Shown: positions 47,302 to 55,838 of the stretch, in pieces
How positions within the stretch are numbered: position 1 is the stretch's first letter
How the letters are laid out: each line of letters starts with the position of its first letter
DNA from: Streptomyces sp. NBC_00708
GTDB taxonomy: Bacteria; Actinomycetota; Actinomycetes; Streptomycetales; Streptomycetaceae
DNA length: 64,000 nt
NCBI GenBank assembly: GCA_036226585.1
Contig: CP108997.1
Coordinates: 3,658,001 to 3,722,000 of the forward strand
Direction: 5' to 3'
The notes under the pieces: generated by a model
What the model was told of the DNA's origin: nothing
Seen by the model: only the letters and a program-made list of their open reading frames with translations
Database searches by the model: none
Position numbers and translations under genes: made by a program

Positions 47302-49794
47302 TTACTCGCCCGGGTGGACGAGCTCGATGTCGTGGCCGTCGACCCCGTGACCGGCCACCGTAAGGGCACCGGCCACCGGCGGGTAGCCGGTCGCGATGAC
47401 CGTGTACTCGCCCGCGTCCAGGTCGGCGAAGGCGTACGCCCCGTCCTCCCCGGTCGTCGAGTTGGCGATCACGTTGCCGGCCGCGTCGACCAGGGTGACC
47501 CGGGCGTCCGGCAGCGGGCGCCGGCTCGCACCGGCCCGCACGACGCCCTGGACCAGCGCACCGGCCCGGAGCGCGACCTCGACCCGGGTGACGCCCTGGC
47601 CGCCGACCTCCACCGGGAGGGCCAGCGGACGGAAGCCGCCCGCGTTGACCGCGACGGTCACCGCACCGGGGACCAGCTCACCGAAGGTGAAGTCGCCCGT
47701 CTCGCCGGACTTGCCGGTGGCCAGTACGTCGCCGCGCACATCGGTCACGATGACCATGGCGTCCGCGACCGCCGTACCGCTCTCGGCGGCGCGCACGGTA
47801 CCGGCCAGGCCGCTCGTACCGGAGAGCAGGATGTCGTACGCCAGCGGCTCGTCGCCGACGACCACGGTGGACGCCTGCGGCTGGAAGCCGTCGGCGGACG
47901 CGATCAGCACGTACGAACCGGCGCCCGGGGCGTCCAGCGCGTAACTGCCGTCGCCCTGTGCGGCGGCGATGCCCAGCTGCCGGCCGCCGAGCGAGATCAG
48001 CGTGACGGCGGCGCGGGCGACGGGTGCGCCCTCGGCGCCGCGGACCACGCCGCGGACGGGGGTGCCGCCCTTGCCGAAGTCCACGGGGGCCTCGGCGGCA
48101 GGGGCGGCCTCGGCGGTGTCGACCGCGGTGACCCCGGCGGTGCCCTCGGCGACGGCCTCGGCCGTGCCGGCGGGAACCTCGGCGGGAGCCCCGGCCGGAG
48201 CCTGGGCGTCGTTGCCGGCCCGGGTCCTCAGCGCGACCTCCTTGATGAACAGCGTGATCAGGAAGGCGAGCAGCGCGGCCGGAGCGGCGTACAGGAAGAC
48301 ATCACCGACGCCGTGCCCGTAGGCGGACTCGACGACCGTACGGAACGGGGCGGGCAGCTTGTCCAGATCGGGGATGCCCCCGCCGCCGGTGCCGCCGTGG
48401 CCCAGGGCCGCGCCCTGCGGACCGAGGTCCGCCAGGCCGTCCTTGACGTAGTGGGTGACGCGGTTCGCCATGACGGCGCCCAGCGCGGAGACGCCGATCG
48501 CACCACCGAGGGAACGGAAGAAGGTGACGACGGAGCTGGCCGAACCGAGGTCGGACGGGTCCACCTGGTTCTGCGTGGCGAGCACCAGGTTCTGCATCAT
48601 CATGCCGATGCCGAGACCCATCACGAACATGAAGACGGCGATGTGCCAGTACGTCGTGTCGTAGCGGATCGTGCCGAGCATGCCGAGACCGGCGGTGAGC
48701 AGGAAGCCACCGCTGACGAGCCAGGCCTTCCAGCGGCCGGTCTTGGTGATGACCTGGCCGGAGAGCGTCGAGGAGAGGAACAGCCCGCCGATCATCGGGA
48801 TCGTCATGACGCCGGACATCGTCGGCGACTTGCCGCGCGCCAGCTGGAAGTACTGGCTGAAGAAGACGGTGCCGGCGAACATCGCGATACCGACGAACAG
48901 CGAGGCGAGCGAGGCGAGCGTGATGGTCCGGTTGCGGAAGAGCCGCAGCGGGATGATCGGCTCGCTGGCGCGGGACTCGGTGAAGACGAAGAGCAGCGCG
49001 AGGAGCACGGAGCCAGCGAGCATCACGCCGGTCTGCCAGGACATCCAGTCGTACTTGTCGCCCGCGAACGTCACCCACAGGAGCAGCAGCGAGACGGCGG
49101 CGCTGATGAAGAAGGCGCCGGTCCAGTCGACCTTGACCTCGCGCTTGACGACCGGGAGCTTCAGGGTCTTCTGGAGCACGATCAGGGCGATGACCGCGAA
49201 CGGCACACCCACGTAGAAGCACCAGCGCCAGCCCATCCAGCTGGTGTCGGTGATGACGCCGCCGAGCAGCGGGCCGCCGACGGTGGCGACGGCGAAGACC
49301 GCGCCGAGGTAGCCGCTGTAACGGCCGCGCTCGCGCGGGGCGATCATGGCGGCCATGACGATCTGGGCGAGGGCGGAGAGGCCGCCGACGCCGATGCCCT
49401 GCACCACACGGCAGACGATCAGCATGCCGGCGCTGTTCGAGAGCCCGGCGACGACGGAGCCGCCGACGTAGATGACCAGGGCTATCTGGACCAGCAGCTT
49501 CTTGCTGAACAGGTCGGCGAGCTTGCCCCACAGCGGGGTGGTCGCCGTCATCGCCAGCAGCGAGGCGGTGACGACCCAGGTGTAGGCGCTCTGGCCGCCG
49601 CCCAGGTCGGAGATGATCTCCGGCAGGGCGTTGGAGACGACGGTGGACGACAGGATCGCGACGAACATGCCGAGAAGCAGCCCGGTGAGCGCTTCCATGA
49701 TCTGCCGGTGTGTCATCGGCGTGCCGTCGGAGGCGTCGTGACCTCCGTGCTTGGCGTGGCCGCCCCGCACACCGGTCGGTGTGGTCGTAGCCAT
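47302..49794 (-). CDS. MFS drug exporter (DHA2) with three C-terminal beta-sandwich domains
   Basis: An 830-residue protein. Residues 30-545 form a 14-helix DHA2 exporter (ILSSTVVSNALPEIISDLGG, WGKLADLFSKKLLVQIALVI, VGGPLLGGVITD). After an Ala/Pro/Glu-rich linker, residues 585-830 hold three CarboxypepD_reg-like repeats (for example GVVRGAEGAPVARAAVTLIS, GTVRAAESGTAVADAMVIVT, GVVRAGASRRPLPDARVTLV). DHA2 proteins normally end after the last helix, so this cytosolic tail is unusual. It follows the MarR gene by 23 bp and is probably repressed by it. Confidence 0.93.
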   Translation of the reverse strand: MATTTPTGVRGGHAKHGGHDASDGTPMTHRQIMEALTGLLLGMFVAILSSTVVSNALPEIISDLGGGQSAYTWVVTASLLAMTATTPLWGKLADLFSKKLLVQIALVIYVGGSVVAGLSNSAGMLIVCRVVQGIGVGGLSALAQIVMAAMIAPRERGRYSGYLGAVFAVATVGGPLLGGVITDTSWMGWRWCFYVGVPFAVIALIVLQKTLKLPVVKREVKVDWTGAFFISAAVSLLLLWVTFAGDKYDWMSWQTGVMLAGSVLLALLFVFTESRASEPIIPLRLFRNRTITLASLASLFVGIAMFAGTVFFSQYFQLARGKSPTMSGVMTIPMIGGLFLSSTLSGQVITKTGRWKAWLVSGGFLLTAGLGMLGTIRYDTTYWHIAVFMFVMGLGIGMMMQNLVLATQNQVDPSDLGSASSVVTFFRSLGGAIGVSALGAVMANRVTHYVKDGLADLGPQGAALGHGGTGGGGIPDLDKLPAPFRTVVESAYGHGVGDVFLYAAPAALLAFLITLFIKEVALRTRAGNDAQAPAGAPAEVPAGTAEAVAEGTAGVTAVDTAEAAPAAEAPVDFGKGGTPVRGVVRGAEGAPVARAAVTLISLGGRQLGIAAAQGDGSYALDAPGAGSYVLIASADGFQPQASTVVVGDEPLAYDILLSGTSGLAGTVRAAESGTAVADAMVIVTDVRGDVLATGKSGETGDFTFGELVPGAVTVAVNAGGFRPLALPVEVGGQGVTRVEVALRAGALVQGVVRAGASRRPLPDARVTLVDAAGNVIANSTTGEDGAYAFADLDAGEYTVIATGYPPVAGALTVAGHGVDGHDIELVHPGE

Positions 49795-49817
49795 TTAAGT
49801 CCTTGTCTTTGCTTCTG

Positions 49818-50366
49818 TTACACGGGTGTACGGGTGTACGAGTCGTGGTGGGTGTCGGCCTGCCGGGAGCGGCACTCGCCGCTGTGCTTTCCGGAAGCGC
49901 ACCCTCCGGTGCCGCGACAGGAGAAGCTGTCGCGCAGCCGGGCCAGCAACGTGTTGAGCTGTCCGACCTCGTCGTCGGACCAGTCCTGGAGATGGCAGGC
50001 GAACATCTCGGTCGACCGGCTGTAGAGGTCGTCGAGCACCCCTTCCCCCGCGGGGGTCAGCCGCAGGATGCGGGACCGCTTGTCCGCCGGGTCCGGGAAA
50101 CGCTCGATCCAGCCCCGCTCCGCCACGTGGGCGACGTGCCGGCTGGTCACCGACATGTCCACCGCCAGCAGCTCGGCCAGCCGGCTGATCCGCATCTCCC
50201 CGTGCCGGCTCAGCAGAGTCAGCACGGCGGCGGAACCGCCGGGGCACTCGGCGGGCAGGATGCGGGCGAGACCTCTCTTGACGGCCCCGATGGCACTCAG
50301 CTGCCGGGCCAGTTCTTCGTACTGACTCCGTGCGGCCACGGGACCCCCAGACATCTCACCGGTCAT
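49818..50366 (-). CDS. MarR-family transcriptional repressor
   Basis: A 182-residue winged-helix protein with MRISRLAELLAVDMSVTSRH as recognition HTH and WIERFPDPADKRSRILRLTP as wing. The tail after residue 150 is Cys/His-rich (CRGTGGC, SGKHSGEC), unusual for MarR and possibly redox- or metal-sensitive. ATG 50366 is chosen because a promoter (-35 TTGCCT, 18 bp, -10 TATGGT on this strand) would start transcripts about 10 nt before it; the ATG at 50387 would fall in that -10. Two TTGC-N5-GCAA boxes overlap the promoter, implying autorepression of the MarR-MFS operon. Confidence 0.88.
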   Translation of the reverse strand: MTGEMSGGPVAARSQYEELARQLSAIGAVKRGLARILPAECPGGSAAVLTLLSRHGEMRISRLAELLAVDMSVTSRHVAHVAERGWIERFPDPADKRSRILRLTPAGEGVLDDLYSRSTEMFACHLQDWSDDEVGQLNTLLARLRDSFSCRGTGGCASGKHSGECRSRQADTHHDSYTRTPV

Positions 50367-50369
50367 CTT

Positions 50370-50412
50370 GTTGCTTAGGGCAACCATAGAAGCCGTTGGT
50401 TGCTGCAGGCAA
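50370..50412 (-). promoter_or_regulatory. MarR promoter with two MarR-type boxes
   Basis: Box 1 is GTTGC-N5-GCAAC (50370-50384) and box 2 is TTGC-N5-GCAA (50400-50412), centres 29 bp apart. On the minus strand, -35 TTGCCT (50412-50407) and -10 TATGGT (50388-50383) are 18 bp apart; box 2 covers the -35, and box 1 covers the start region. Confidence 0.65.
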
Positions 50413-50587
50413 ACGAAAAGGGGCTTGCAGAAGTAAAGGAACGCAAAAGGCTGCGTAGGGTGCTGGTCAAACCCGCAGGGTCTGCGGTAGAGGAGGGTCC
50501 GGTGTGGTTCGTGCCACACCGGTGGTGGATCGCGAGGCGGCGCCCGGGGGTTGGGCCGTTCGCCCGAGTTCGCTAGGGTCCTGCGAC

Positions 50588-50800
50588 ATGGCACACAATC
50601 CCCACGCACCGCAGGGTCCCGAGGGCTCCTACGACCCGGCCGGCAGCACCCAGATGTTCCGGGCCTTCGTCGACGAGGGCGAACCGCAGCGCGCGCAGCA
50701 GCCCGCCGCCGTCTCCTCCGGGCCGAGGACCGGCCTGATCGTCGGAATCATCGCGGTCGTCGTCGTGCTCGGCGCGGTCGCCTGGCTCGCGCTCGGCTGA
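50588..50800 (+). CDS. Small C-terminally anchored membrane protein
   Basis: A 70-residue protein. A hydrophilic N-terminus contains the phrase GSTQMFRAFVDEGEPQ; a single hydrophobic helix (about residues 50-69, GLIVGIIAVVVVLGAVAWLA) closes the protein, giving a tail-anchored topology. Coding is supported by frame composition, and I recall similar small proteins in streptomycetes beside stress sigma factors. Function is unknown. It is convergent with the sigma gene at 50990. Confidence 0.72.
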   Translation: MAHNPHAPQGPEGSYDPAGSTQMFRAFVDEGEPQRAQQPAAVSSGPRTGLIVGIIAVVVVLGAVAWLALG

Positions 50801-50989
50801 CCTTCCGCTCCGCGTCCCGTTCCGGGCCGCGCCCACCCCTCATGCGCCGCCGCCCGCGCCGACCCGCGCGAGCGGCGGCGCCGTCGGTTCCGGGCCCGCG
50901 CGCGAGCGGCCCCGCCCCGGAACGCGGCACGGCCGCCGAGGTGACCTGTACGGGCCCCGGCGGCCGGCGGCAAGCGTGTCCTGCGGGCG

Positions 50990-51856
50990 CTAGTCCGCGA
51001 TGAGCCCTTCCCGGAGCTGGGCGAGGGTGCGGGTCAGCAGGCGGGAGACGTGCATCTGGGAGATGCCGACCTCCTCGCCGATCTGGGACTGGGTCATGTT
51101 GGCGAAGAACCGCAGCATGATGATCTGGCGCTCGCGCGGCGGGAGTTTGGCCAGCAGCGGCTTGAGGGACTCGCGGTACTCGACGCCCTCCAGCGCCGTG
51201 TCCTCGTAACCCAGCCGGTCGGCCAGCGAGCCCTCGCCGCCGTCGTCTTCGGGGGCGGGCGAGTCCAGCGAGGAGGCGGTGTAGGCGTTGCCCACGGCGA
51301 GGCCGTCGACGACCTCCTCCTCGGAGACCCCGAGCGCCTTGGCCAGCTCCGGCACCGTCGGCGAGCGGTCGAGCTTCTGCGCGAGCTCGTCGCTGGTCCG
51401 CGTCAGGGCGAGCCGCAGCTCCTGGAGCCGGCGCGGCACCCGTACCGACCACGAGGTGTCGCGGAAGAACCGCTTGATCTCGCCGACGACGGTGGGCATC
51501 GCGAAGGTCGGGAACTCCACGCCGCGTTCGCAGTCGAAGCGGTCGATCGCCTTGATCAGGCCGATCGTGCCGACCTGGACGATGTCCTCCATCGGCTCGT
51601 TGCGGCTGCGGAACCGCGCCGCGGCGTACCGCACGAGCGGCAGGTTGAGCTCGATGAGCGTGTCCCGCACATAGGCGCGCTCCGGGCTGTCGGTGCCGCC
51701 CGGCCCCGGTGCGGGCCCCAGCGCGGCGAGCCGCAGGAACAGGGAGCGGGAGAGCGTGCGGGTGTCGATGGCTTCCGGCGAGCTGGTGAGCGCAACGGGT
51801 GCGGGTTCGCTCTTGGTGAGCGTGAGCACCTTCGAGCTGCCCTGTTCTACGGACAT
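50990..51856 (-). CDS. SigB/SigF-family sigma factor (SigN-like)
   Basis: A 288-residue stress/sporulation-type sigma factor lacking region 1. Region 2 has [20 protein letters not shown] and [18 protein letters not shown]; region 3 and region 4 end with [20 protein letters not shown] and [16 protein letters not shown]. It is about as long as, and closely similar to, the next gene upstream, implying tandem duplication. Position next to a SigF-like gene recalls the S. coelicolor sigN-sigF pair. No anti-sigma or anti-anti-sigma gene is in the window. AAGGGGG precedes the ATG. Confidence 0.93.
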   Translation of the reverse strand: MSVEQGSSKVLTLTKSEPAPVALTSSPEAIDTRTLSRSLFLRLAALGPAPGPGGTDSPERAYVRDTLIELNLPLVRYAAARFRSRNEPMEDIVQVGTIGLIKAIDRFDCERGVEFPTFAMPTVVGEIKRFFRDTSWSVRVPRRLQELRLALTRTSDELAQKLDRSPTVPELAKALGVSEEEVVDGLAVGNAYTASSLDSPAPEDDGGEGSLADRLGYEDTALEGVEYRESLKPLLAKLPPRERQIIMLRFFANMTQSQIGEEVGISQMHVSRLLTRTLAQLREGLIAD

Positions 51857-51992
51857 GCCACCCCCTTGAGGTCGCGGACGGTCGCGGTGGCCACGACCAT
51901 CGGAGGAACGCAGCCTCCACCTGAATACCGGAGCGAGGACTGCGGCAAACTCACTTCCCGCAGAATGTCACATGTCGGCAACACGCTGTAGT

Positions 51993-52008
51993 GACTTGTC
52001 GACAAGTC
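51993..52008. promoter_or_regulatory. Perfect palindrome between the two sigma genes
   Basis: GACTTGTCGACAAGTC, a perfect 16-bp palindrome about 140 bp upstream of the sigma gene at 51856, in the 234-bp gap after the SigF-like stop. Possible operator; no known factor is recognised. Confidence 0.4.
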
Positions 52009-52090
52009 CAGGGGGAGTCTGCGCAGTTAACAAGGGGTGTGAGGCTTTTGGCCCCGGGGAAACGCCCCGGGAGCGGTCTACCCGTTTCGG

Positions 52091-52996
52091 TTACGCCTCG
52101 ATCCTGTTTGCGGATCGCAGTCGGGCGAAACTACGGGCCAGGAGTCTTGACACATGCATCTGCGAGACCCCCAGCTCGGCACTGATCTGGGACTGCGTCA
52201 GATTGCTGTAGTACCGCAGGAGCAGGATGCGCTGCTCGCGTTCGGGCAGCTGTACGAGCAGATGCCGGACCAGGTCCCGGTGCTCGACGCCCGCGAGGGC
52301 GGGGTCCTCGTAACCGAGCCGGTCGAGGAGTCCGGGCAGCCCGTCGCCCTCCTGGGCCGCCTCCAGTGAGGTGGCGTGGTACGAGCGGCCGGCCTCGATG
52401 CAGGCCAGCACCTCGTCCTCGGAGATCTTCAGCCGCTCGGCGATCTCCGCGGTGGTGGGGGAGCGGCCGTGCGCGGTCGTCAGGTCCTCGGTGGCGCCGG
52501 TGACCTGGACCCAGAGCTCGTGCAGCCGGCGGGGTACGTGGACGGTGCGCACGTTGTCGCGGAAGTACCGCTTGATCTCGCCGACGACGGTGGGCATCGC
52601 GAACGTCGGGAACTGGACACCGCGTTCGGGGTCGAAGCGGTCGATCGCGTTGATCAGGCCGATCGTGCCGACCTGGACGACGTCCTCCATCGGCTCGTTG
52701 CGGCTGCGGAAGCGCGCGGCGGCGTACCGCACGAGCGGCAGGTTCGCCTCGATCAGCGCGGTGCGGACCCGGTCGTGCTCCGCGGTGCCCGGCTCCAGGT
52801 TCTTGAGCTGCCCGAACAGGACCTGGGTGAGCGCCCTGGTGTCGGCGGCCCGGGTCCGGGCGGGCGTGACCGTCTCGTCGGGGGTCTCGTGGATCGTCTG
52901 CACCTGGCCCTGCGCCGGGGCGGACCCGGCCGGCGGGGCGGCCGGTGCCGCCTGGTGGGCCTGGGGAGGCACTTGAGGCGCTGTACTGGCCGGCAC
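52091..52996 (-). CDS. sigF: SigB/SigF-family sigma factor (SigF-like)
   Basis: A 301-residue sigma factor paralogous to the gene at 50990. A Pro/Ala/Gln-rich N-terminus ([20 protein letters not shown]) precedes region 2 ([20 protein letters not shown], then [20 protein letters not shown]) and region 4 ([20 protein letters not shown]). In S. coelicolor SigF acts late in spore maturation. The name is inferred from the tandem arrangement and its position beside the tadA-upp block. The GTG start has AAGGGG upstream, and two perfect 17-bp tandem repeats lie in the promoter region. Confidence 0.88.
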   Translation of the reverse strand: MPASTAPQVPPQAHQAAPAAPPAGSAPAQGQVQTIHETPDETVTPARTRAADTRALTQVLFGQLKNLEPGTAEHDRVRTALIEANLPLVRYAAARFRSRNEPMEDVVQVGTIGLINAIDRFDPERGVQFPTFAMPTVVGEIKRYFRDNVRTVHVPRRLHELWVQVTGATEDLTTAHGRSPTTAEIAERLKISEDEVLACIEAGRSYHATSLEAAQEGDGLPGLLDRLGYEDPALAGVEHRDLVRHLLVQLPEREQRILLLRYYSNLTQSQISAELGVSQMHVSRLLARSFARLRSANRIEA

Positions 52997-53010
52997 GATG
53001 ACGCCACCCC

Positions 53011-53044
53011 TTCGCGGTCAACTTCGGTTCGCGGTCAACTTCGG
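53011..53044. repeat. Tandem 17-bp repeat upstream of sigF-like gene
   Basis: TTCGCGGTCAACTTCGG occurs twice with no gap (53011-53027 and 53028-53044), 14 bp before the sigma start. Read on the gene's strand each copy contains TTGACC, a -35-like hexamer. Possible regulator site or a recent local duplication. Confidence 0.7.
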
Positions 53045-53179
53045 TCAATCCATCCATCAAAAGCGGTCATAGCATCACAAGACATGACCACTCTGTGCAA
53101 GCACCCCATAGCGCCGTGTTGACCTTCGCCGGGTTTAAACCGGCCGCCGGGCGTCCCGCCGGGCCCTGGAACAAAGAAA

Positions 53180-53206
53180 AGCCCCTCACCGTGCCGGTGA
53201 GGGGCT
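53180..53206 (-). terminator. Rho-independent terminator of the Dabb gene
   Basis: Perfect 11-bp arms AGCCCCTCACC (53180-53190) and GGTGAGGGGCT (53196-53206) with a 5-nt loop. On the minus strand it is followed by TTTCTTTG, a good U-tract. It lies 17 bp after the stop of the Dabb gene. Confidence 0.85.
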
Positions 53207-53222
53207 CGCAGGGCCGAAGGCG

Positions 53223-53516
53223 TCAGAACGGGTAGTCGGCGATCACCCAGGTGGCGAACGCACGCCACTGACCGGCGGCGGCCTGGTGGGCGGGGTGCTC
53301 GATGTAGCGCTTCAGCGCGGCCTCGTCGGCGACCGCGGAGTTGATGGCGAAGTCGTACGCGATCGGCCGGTCGGTGATGTTCCAGGCGCACTCCCAGAAC
53401 TCCAGCTCGGGGATCGTCCCCTCCAGCGCCCGGAAGGCCTCGGCACCCGCGACGACCCGCGGGTCGTCCCGCTCGACGCCGTCGTTCAGCTTGAACAGGA
53501 CCAGATGGCGGATCAC
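53223..53516 (-). CDS. Dabb (stress-responsive dimeric alpha-beta barrel) protein
   Basis: A 97-residue Dabb-domain protein. MIRHLVLFKLNDGVERDDPR is the typical first strand, with the IPELEFWECAWNITDRPIAY middle and RYIEHPAHQAAAGQWRAFAT helix. Such proteins are small ferredoxin-like dimers, sometimes cyclases or stress proteins; the role here is unknown. GTG start with AGGAG 7 nt upstream; a strong terminator follows. Confidence 0.92.
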   Translation of the reverse strand: MIRHLVLFKLNDGVERDDPRVVAGAEAFRALEGTIPELEFWECAWNITDRPIAYDFAINSAVADEAALKRYIEHPAHQAAAGQWRAFATWVIADYPF

Positions 53517-53579
53517 GGGGTACTCCTGGGGTCTCTTGTCGGTCGGGGGCCGGACCCGGCCGTGATCGGCGGGCGCTGC

Positions 53580-53744
53580 CTAGTTGACCAGCTCGGACAT
53601 GAAGTCGCCGACGCCCTGCGCGGCGCTCGCTATGCCCTCGAACCCTACTTGCACCAGGTCCGCGGCCCGTGCGGGAGAGTTGATGATCGTGTAGAGCACG
53701 AAGACGACTATCACGTAGAGAGCTATCTTCTTCGCTTGCACCAT
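53580..53744 (-). CDS. Small single-pass membrane or exported protein
   Basis: A 54-residue ORF: MVQAKKIALYVIVVFVLYTI is a basic start followed by a hydrophobic helix, then NSPARAADL, which resembles a signal-peptidase site (ARA-A), and an amphipathic tail ending VGDFMSELVN. AGGGG lies about 5 nt before the ATG. Could be a small secreted or membrane protein. Function is unknown. Confidence 0.7.
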   Translation of the reverse strand: MVQAKKIALYVIVVFVLYTIINSPARAADLVQVGFEGIASAAQGVGDFMSELVN

Positions 53745-54069
53745 CAGCCCCTGACTCCCCTTCGATCCCCTGTGCGGTCGGGCGAGTCTATCCACACACA
53801 TGCTCGTATCCGTCTGCTGTTTCCGATCACGTGCCGTGTCGGCGGCCCGCCGCGCCAAGGACCAACGGCCCGAGGACCGGGGCCCTTGGACCATCCGCAT
53901 GCGAGCCCCGGCGAGGCACCATGGAAGGTGAGCCCCCCGGATTCCGGGGGGCCGGGAGCGGGGCCCCTGCCGGGGACCCGTGCCGTGGCCTCCCCCGACC
54001 GCGGCAAGGAGCGGCAGCCCCCGCACCCGGGGGAAGCGGCACATCCCCCCGATGCCGCTTCCCCCTCCT
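53745..54069. other. Intergenic region with two hairpins, no supported gene
   Basis: About 325 bp downstream of the DUF371 gene. It contains a hairpin CCCCCCGG-ATT-CCGGGGGG at 53933-53951 and the strong stem at 54029-54065 listed separately. Overlapping frames are Arg/Pro/Gly-rich and not credible genes. Confidence 0.55.
54029..54065 (-). terminator. Strong terminator hairpin of the DUF371 gene
   Basis: Perfect 13-bp arms GGGGGAAGCGGCA (54029-54041) and TGCCGCTTCCCCC (54053-54065) around an 11-nt loop, starting 4 bp beyond the DUF371 gene's stop. Confidence 0.75.
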
Positions 54070-55224
54070 CTACTTCTTCTCCTTGCGCCCCTTGTTCTGC
54101 GAGCCCTGCGCATCGCCCAGCGCGTCATAGAGGTCGCGCCTGCTGATCCCGAACGGGCGCAGCACCGTGCTCAGCGTCCGGGCCGTGACCCCCTGCTCCA
54201 CCAGCAGCGGAAGCAGGGGGCGCAGGTCGACGTTCCAGGCGCCGCGCTCCGGGGGCGCCAGGACGAACACGGCCTCCTCCTCGCCCCCTTGCCCGCCCGC
54301 GACGGCCGCGACCGCCTCGGGCAGCGGCAGCCACCTGACCCCGTGCCCGAGATCCGCGTGCCCGTCCGGTACGGCGATCCGGCGGTCCTCGAAGGACCCG
54401 GCCAGCACCTCCGCGAGCACGCCGAGATCGGCGGCGGGTGCCCTGAACACCACGGGGACCGGCGCCGTACGCAGCAGCTCGGCGTGCGGCGGGGCGGCGA
54501 GCGCCCGGCGTCCGGTCCGGCCGAGGTGGACCGCCGGCGCGAGGGGCAGGCCCGCCGCGAGCAGCGCCGGTACGGTCCCGGTCGCGTCGCCCAGTACCTC
54601 GAACCGGGCCCCCTGCCCGGCCGCCTCGGCCAGCCACGCGCCGGCCGCCTGCGAGACGCCCTCCAGCGGGCCGGAGACGGACGCGGCGATCACGCCGCCG
54701 CCCGCGAGAGCCGAACGCGCCTCGTCGGGGACGCGCGCCGCGTCCAGGTCGGCCGAGGCGTCCGCCGTACGCCACAGCAGCCCCGGGCGCCCCTGCGGCT
54801 CCGGCAGGTCCCGGCGGTGCACCAGCACGAGAGGCCGGCGCGGTCCCGTCTCGGTGAGGGTCAGCGTCACCTCGTTCGCCGGGTCAGCCAGCGCGGTCAC
54901 GAAGTCCGGGTCGAGGTCGCTCGCCACCAGGGTGCTGCGGAAGGCGAAGGTGTCCGGCGAGGCGTGGTCGCTGCGCCGGAGCACCAGCCGGTCGGTCACC
55001 TCGTGGTGCGGGTTGACCACGGCGGTGCCGGTCGCGATGTGCGGTCCGGCGGAGAGGCGGACGGCGACCGGGCCGCGCAGGAGGGCGAGCCCCTGCTCGT
55101 CGAAGGCGGCGCCCACCCCGACGACGCAGGTCGCCCGCGCCGTGATGTCCCGCTCGCCGGTGATCTCCAGGGTCTTGGCGTGCGTCGCGCGGACGTTCTC
55201 GTGGCCCCTGGCGTGGATCTTCAT
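54070..55224 (-). CDS. DUF371 protein with an RsmI-like C-terminal region
   Basis: A 384-residue protein. The first ~140 residues match DUF371 (KIHARGHENVRATHAKTLEI, ITARATCVVGVGAAF), a domain mostly seen in archaea and actinobacteria. From about residue 190, GGGVIAASVSGPLEGVSQAA, LGDATGTVPALLAAGLPLAP and the final QGVTARTLSTVLRPFGISRR resemble RsmI-type tetrapyrrole-methylase-fold proteins that 2'-O-methylate 16S rRNA. The RsmI-like part is my alignment by eye and lacks clear SAM motifs. Function is unknown. Confidence 0.8.
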   Translation of the reverse strand: MKIHARGHENVRATHAKTLEITGERDITARATCVVGVGAAFDEQGLALLRGPVAVRLSAGPHIATGTAVVNPHHEVTDRLVLRRSDHASPDTFAFRSTLVASDLDPDFVTALADPANEVTLTLTETGPRRPLVLVHRRDLPEPQGRPGLLWRTADASADLDAARVPDEARSALAGGGVIAASVSGPLEGVSQAAGAWLAEAAGQGARFEVLGDATGTVPALLAAGLPLAPAVHLGRTGRRALAAPPHAELLRTAPVPVVFRAPAADLGVLAEVLAGSFEDRRIAVPDGHADLGHGVRWLPLPEAVAAVAGGQGGEEEAVFVLAPPERGAWNVDLRPLLPLLVEQGVTARTLSTVLRPFGISRRDLYDALGDAQGSQNKGRKEKK

Positions 55225-55323
55225 TGCCTTCTCCAGGCCCTAGGTGGGTTGTCCCGACCGGCCATCGTAGTCCGCCGTCCCGTACGCGGAGCCGGCCGAC
55301 GGAGGCCCAGTAGACTTCCCGGC

Positions 55324-55818
55324 ATGTTCGAACACCTCCGCCATAAGCCGGGCACCCCTCTGCTCCGTAATCGTGAGCTCGTCATCGCGTGCTCGGCGTT
55401 TCGCAGCCGCGTGAATCTGTCGAGCGTGGTGCGTACGGCGGGGTGCTGCGGAGTCGAGCGGATCATCGCCTGCGGCAATGTGAAACTCGACCCGAAGATC
55501 GCGCGGGACGGTGCCGAGAACGTCGAGATCGAAATGCGCCGGAGTCTTCCGCCGGTGCTGAAGAAGATGCGCGAGGACGGCTACACCATTATCGCGCTCG
55601 AACAGGCCACGAATTCCAAGAGCCTGCACGAGATCAGTTTCCCCCGTAAGTCGGTCATCGTCCTCGGGAACGAGCGGACCGGTCTGAAGGAGGACGAACT
55701 CGCGTGCGTCGACGAATGCGTGGAGATCCCGGTCTGGGGCTCCCCGCACAGCTACAACGTCGCCACCGCGGGCGCCATGGCGATGTACGAGTACTGCCGG
55801 CAGTTCCCGACGGGCTGA
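55324..55818 (+). CDS. TrmH-family (SpoU) RNA methyltransferase
   Basis: A 164-residue SPOUT methyltransferase of the short TrmH/TrmL type. Motif 1 is NLSSVVRTAGCCGVERII (Asn31, Arg37), motif 2 is IVLGNERTGL (about 112-121), and motif 3 is PHSYNVATAGAMAMYEYC with the knot. It 2'-O-methylates RNA; tRNA or rRNA target not known. Neighbouring genes (KamB-like methyltransferase, tRNA-Ser, tadA) are also RNA-related. ATG 55324 begins the conserved region (MFEHLRHKPGTPLLRNRELV). Confidence 0.92.
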   Translation: MFEHLRHKPGTPLLRNRELVIACSAFRSRVNLSSVVRTAGCCGVERIIACGNVKLDPKIARDGAENVEIEMRRSLPPVLKKMREDGYTIIALEQATNSKSLHEISFPRKSVIVLGNERTGLKEDELACVDECVEIPVWGSPHSYNVATAGAMAMYEYCRQFPTG

Positions 55819-55838
55819 CCCGCCCGGCCCGCCCCGGC

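Noticed and set aside
47314..50025. 903-residue plus-strand frame opposite the MFS/MarR genes
   Set aside because: Asp/Gly/Arg-rich low-complexity shadow; the minus strand holds recognisable genes.
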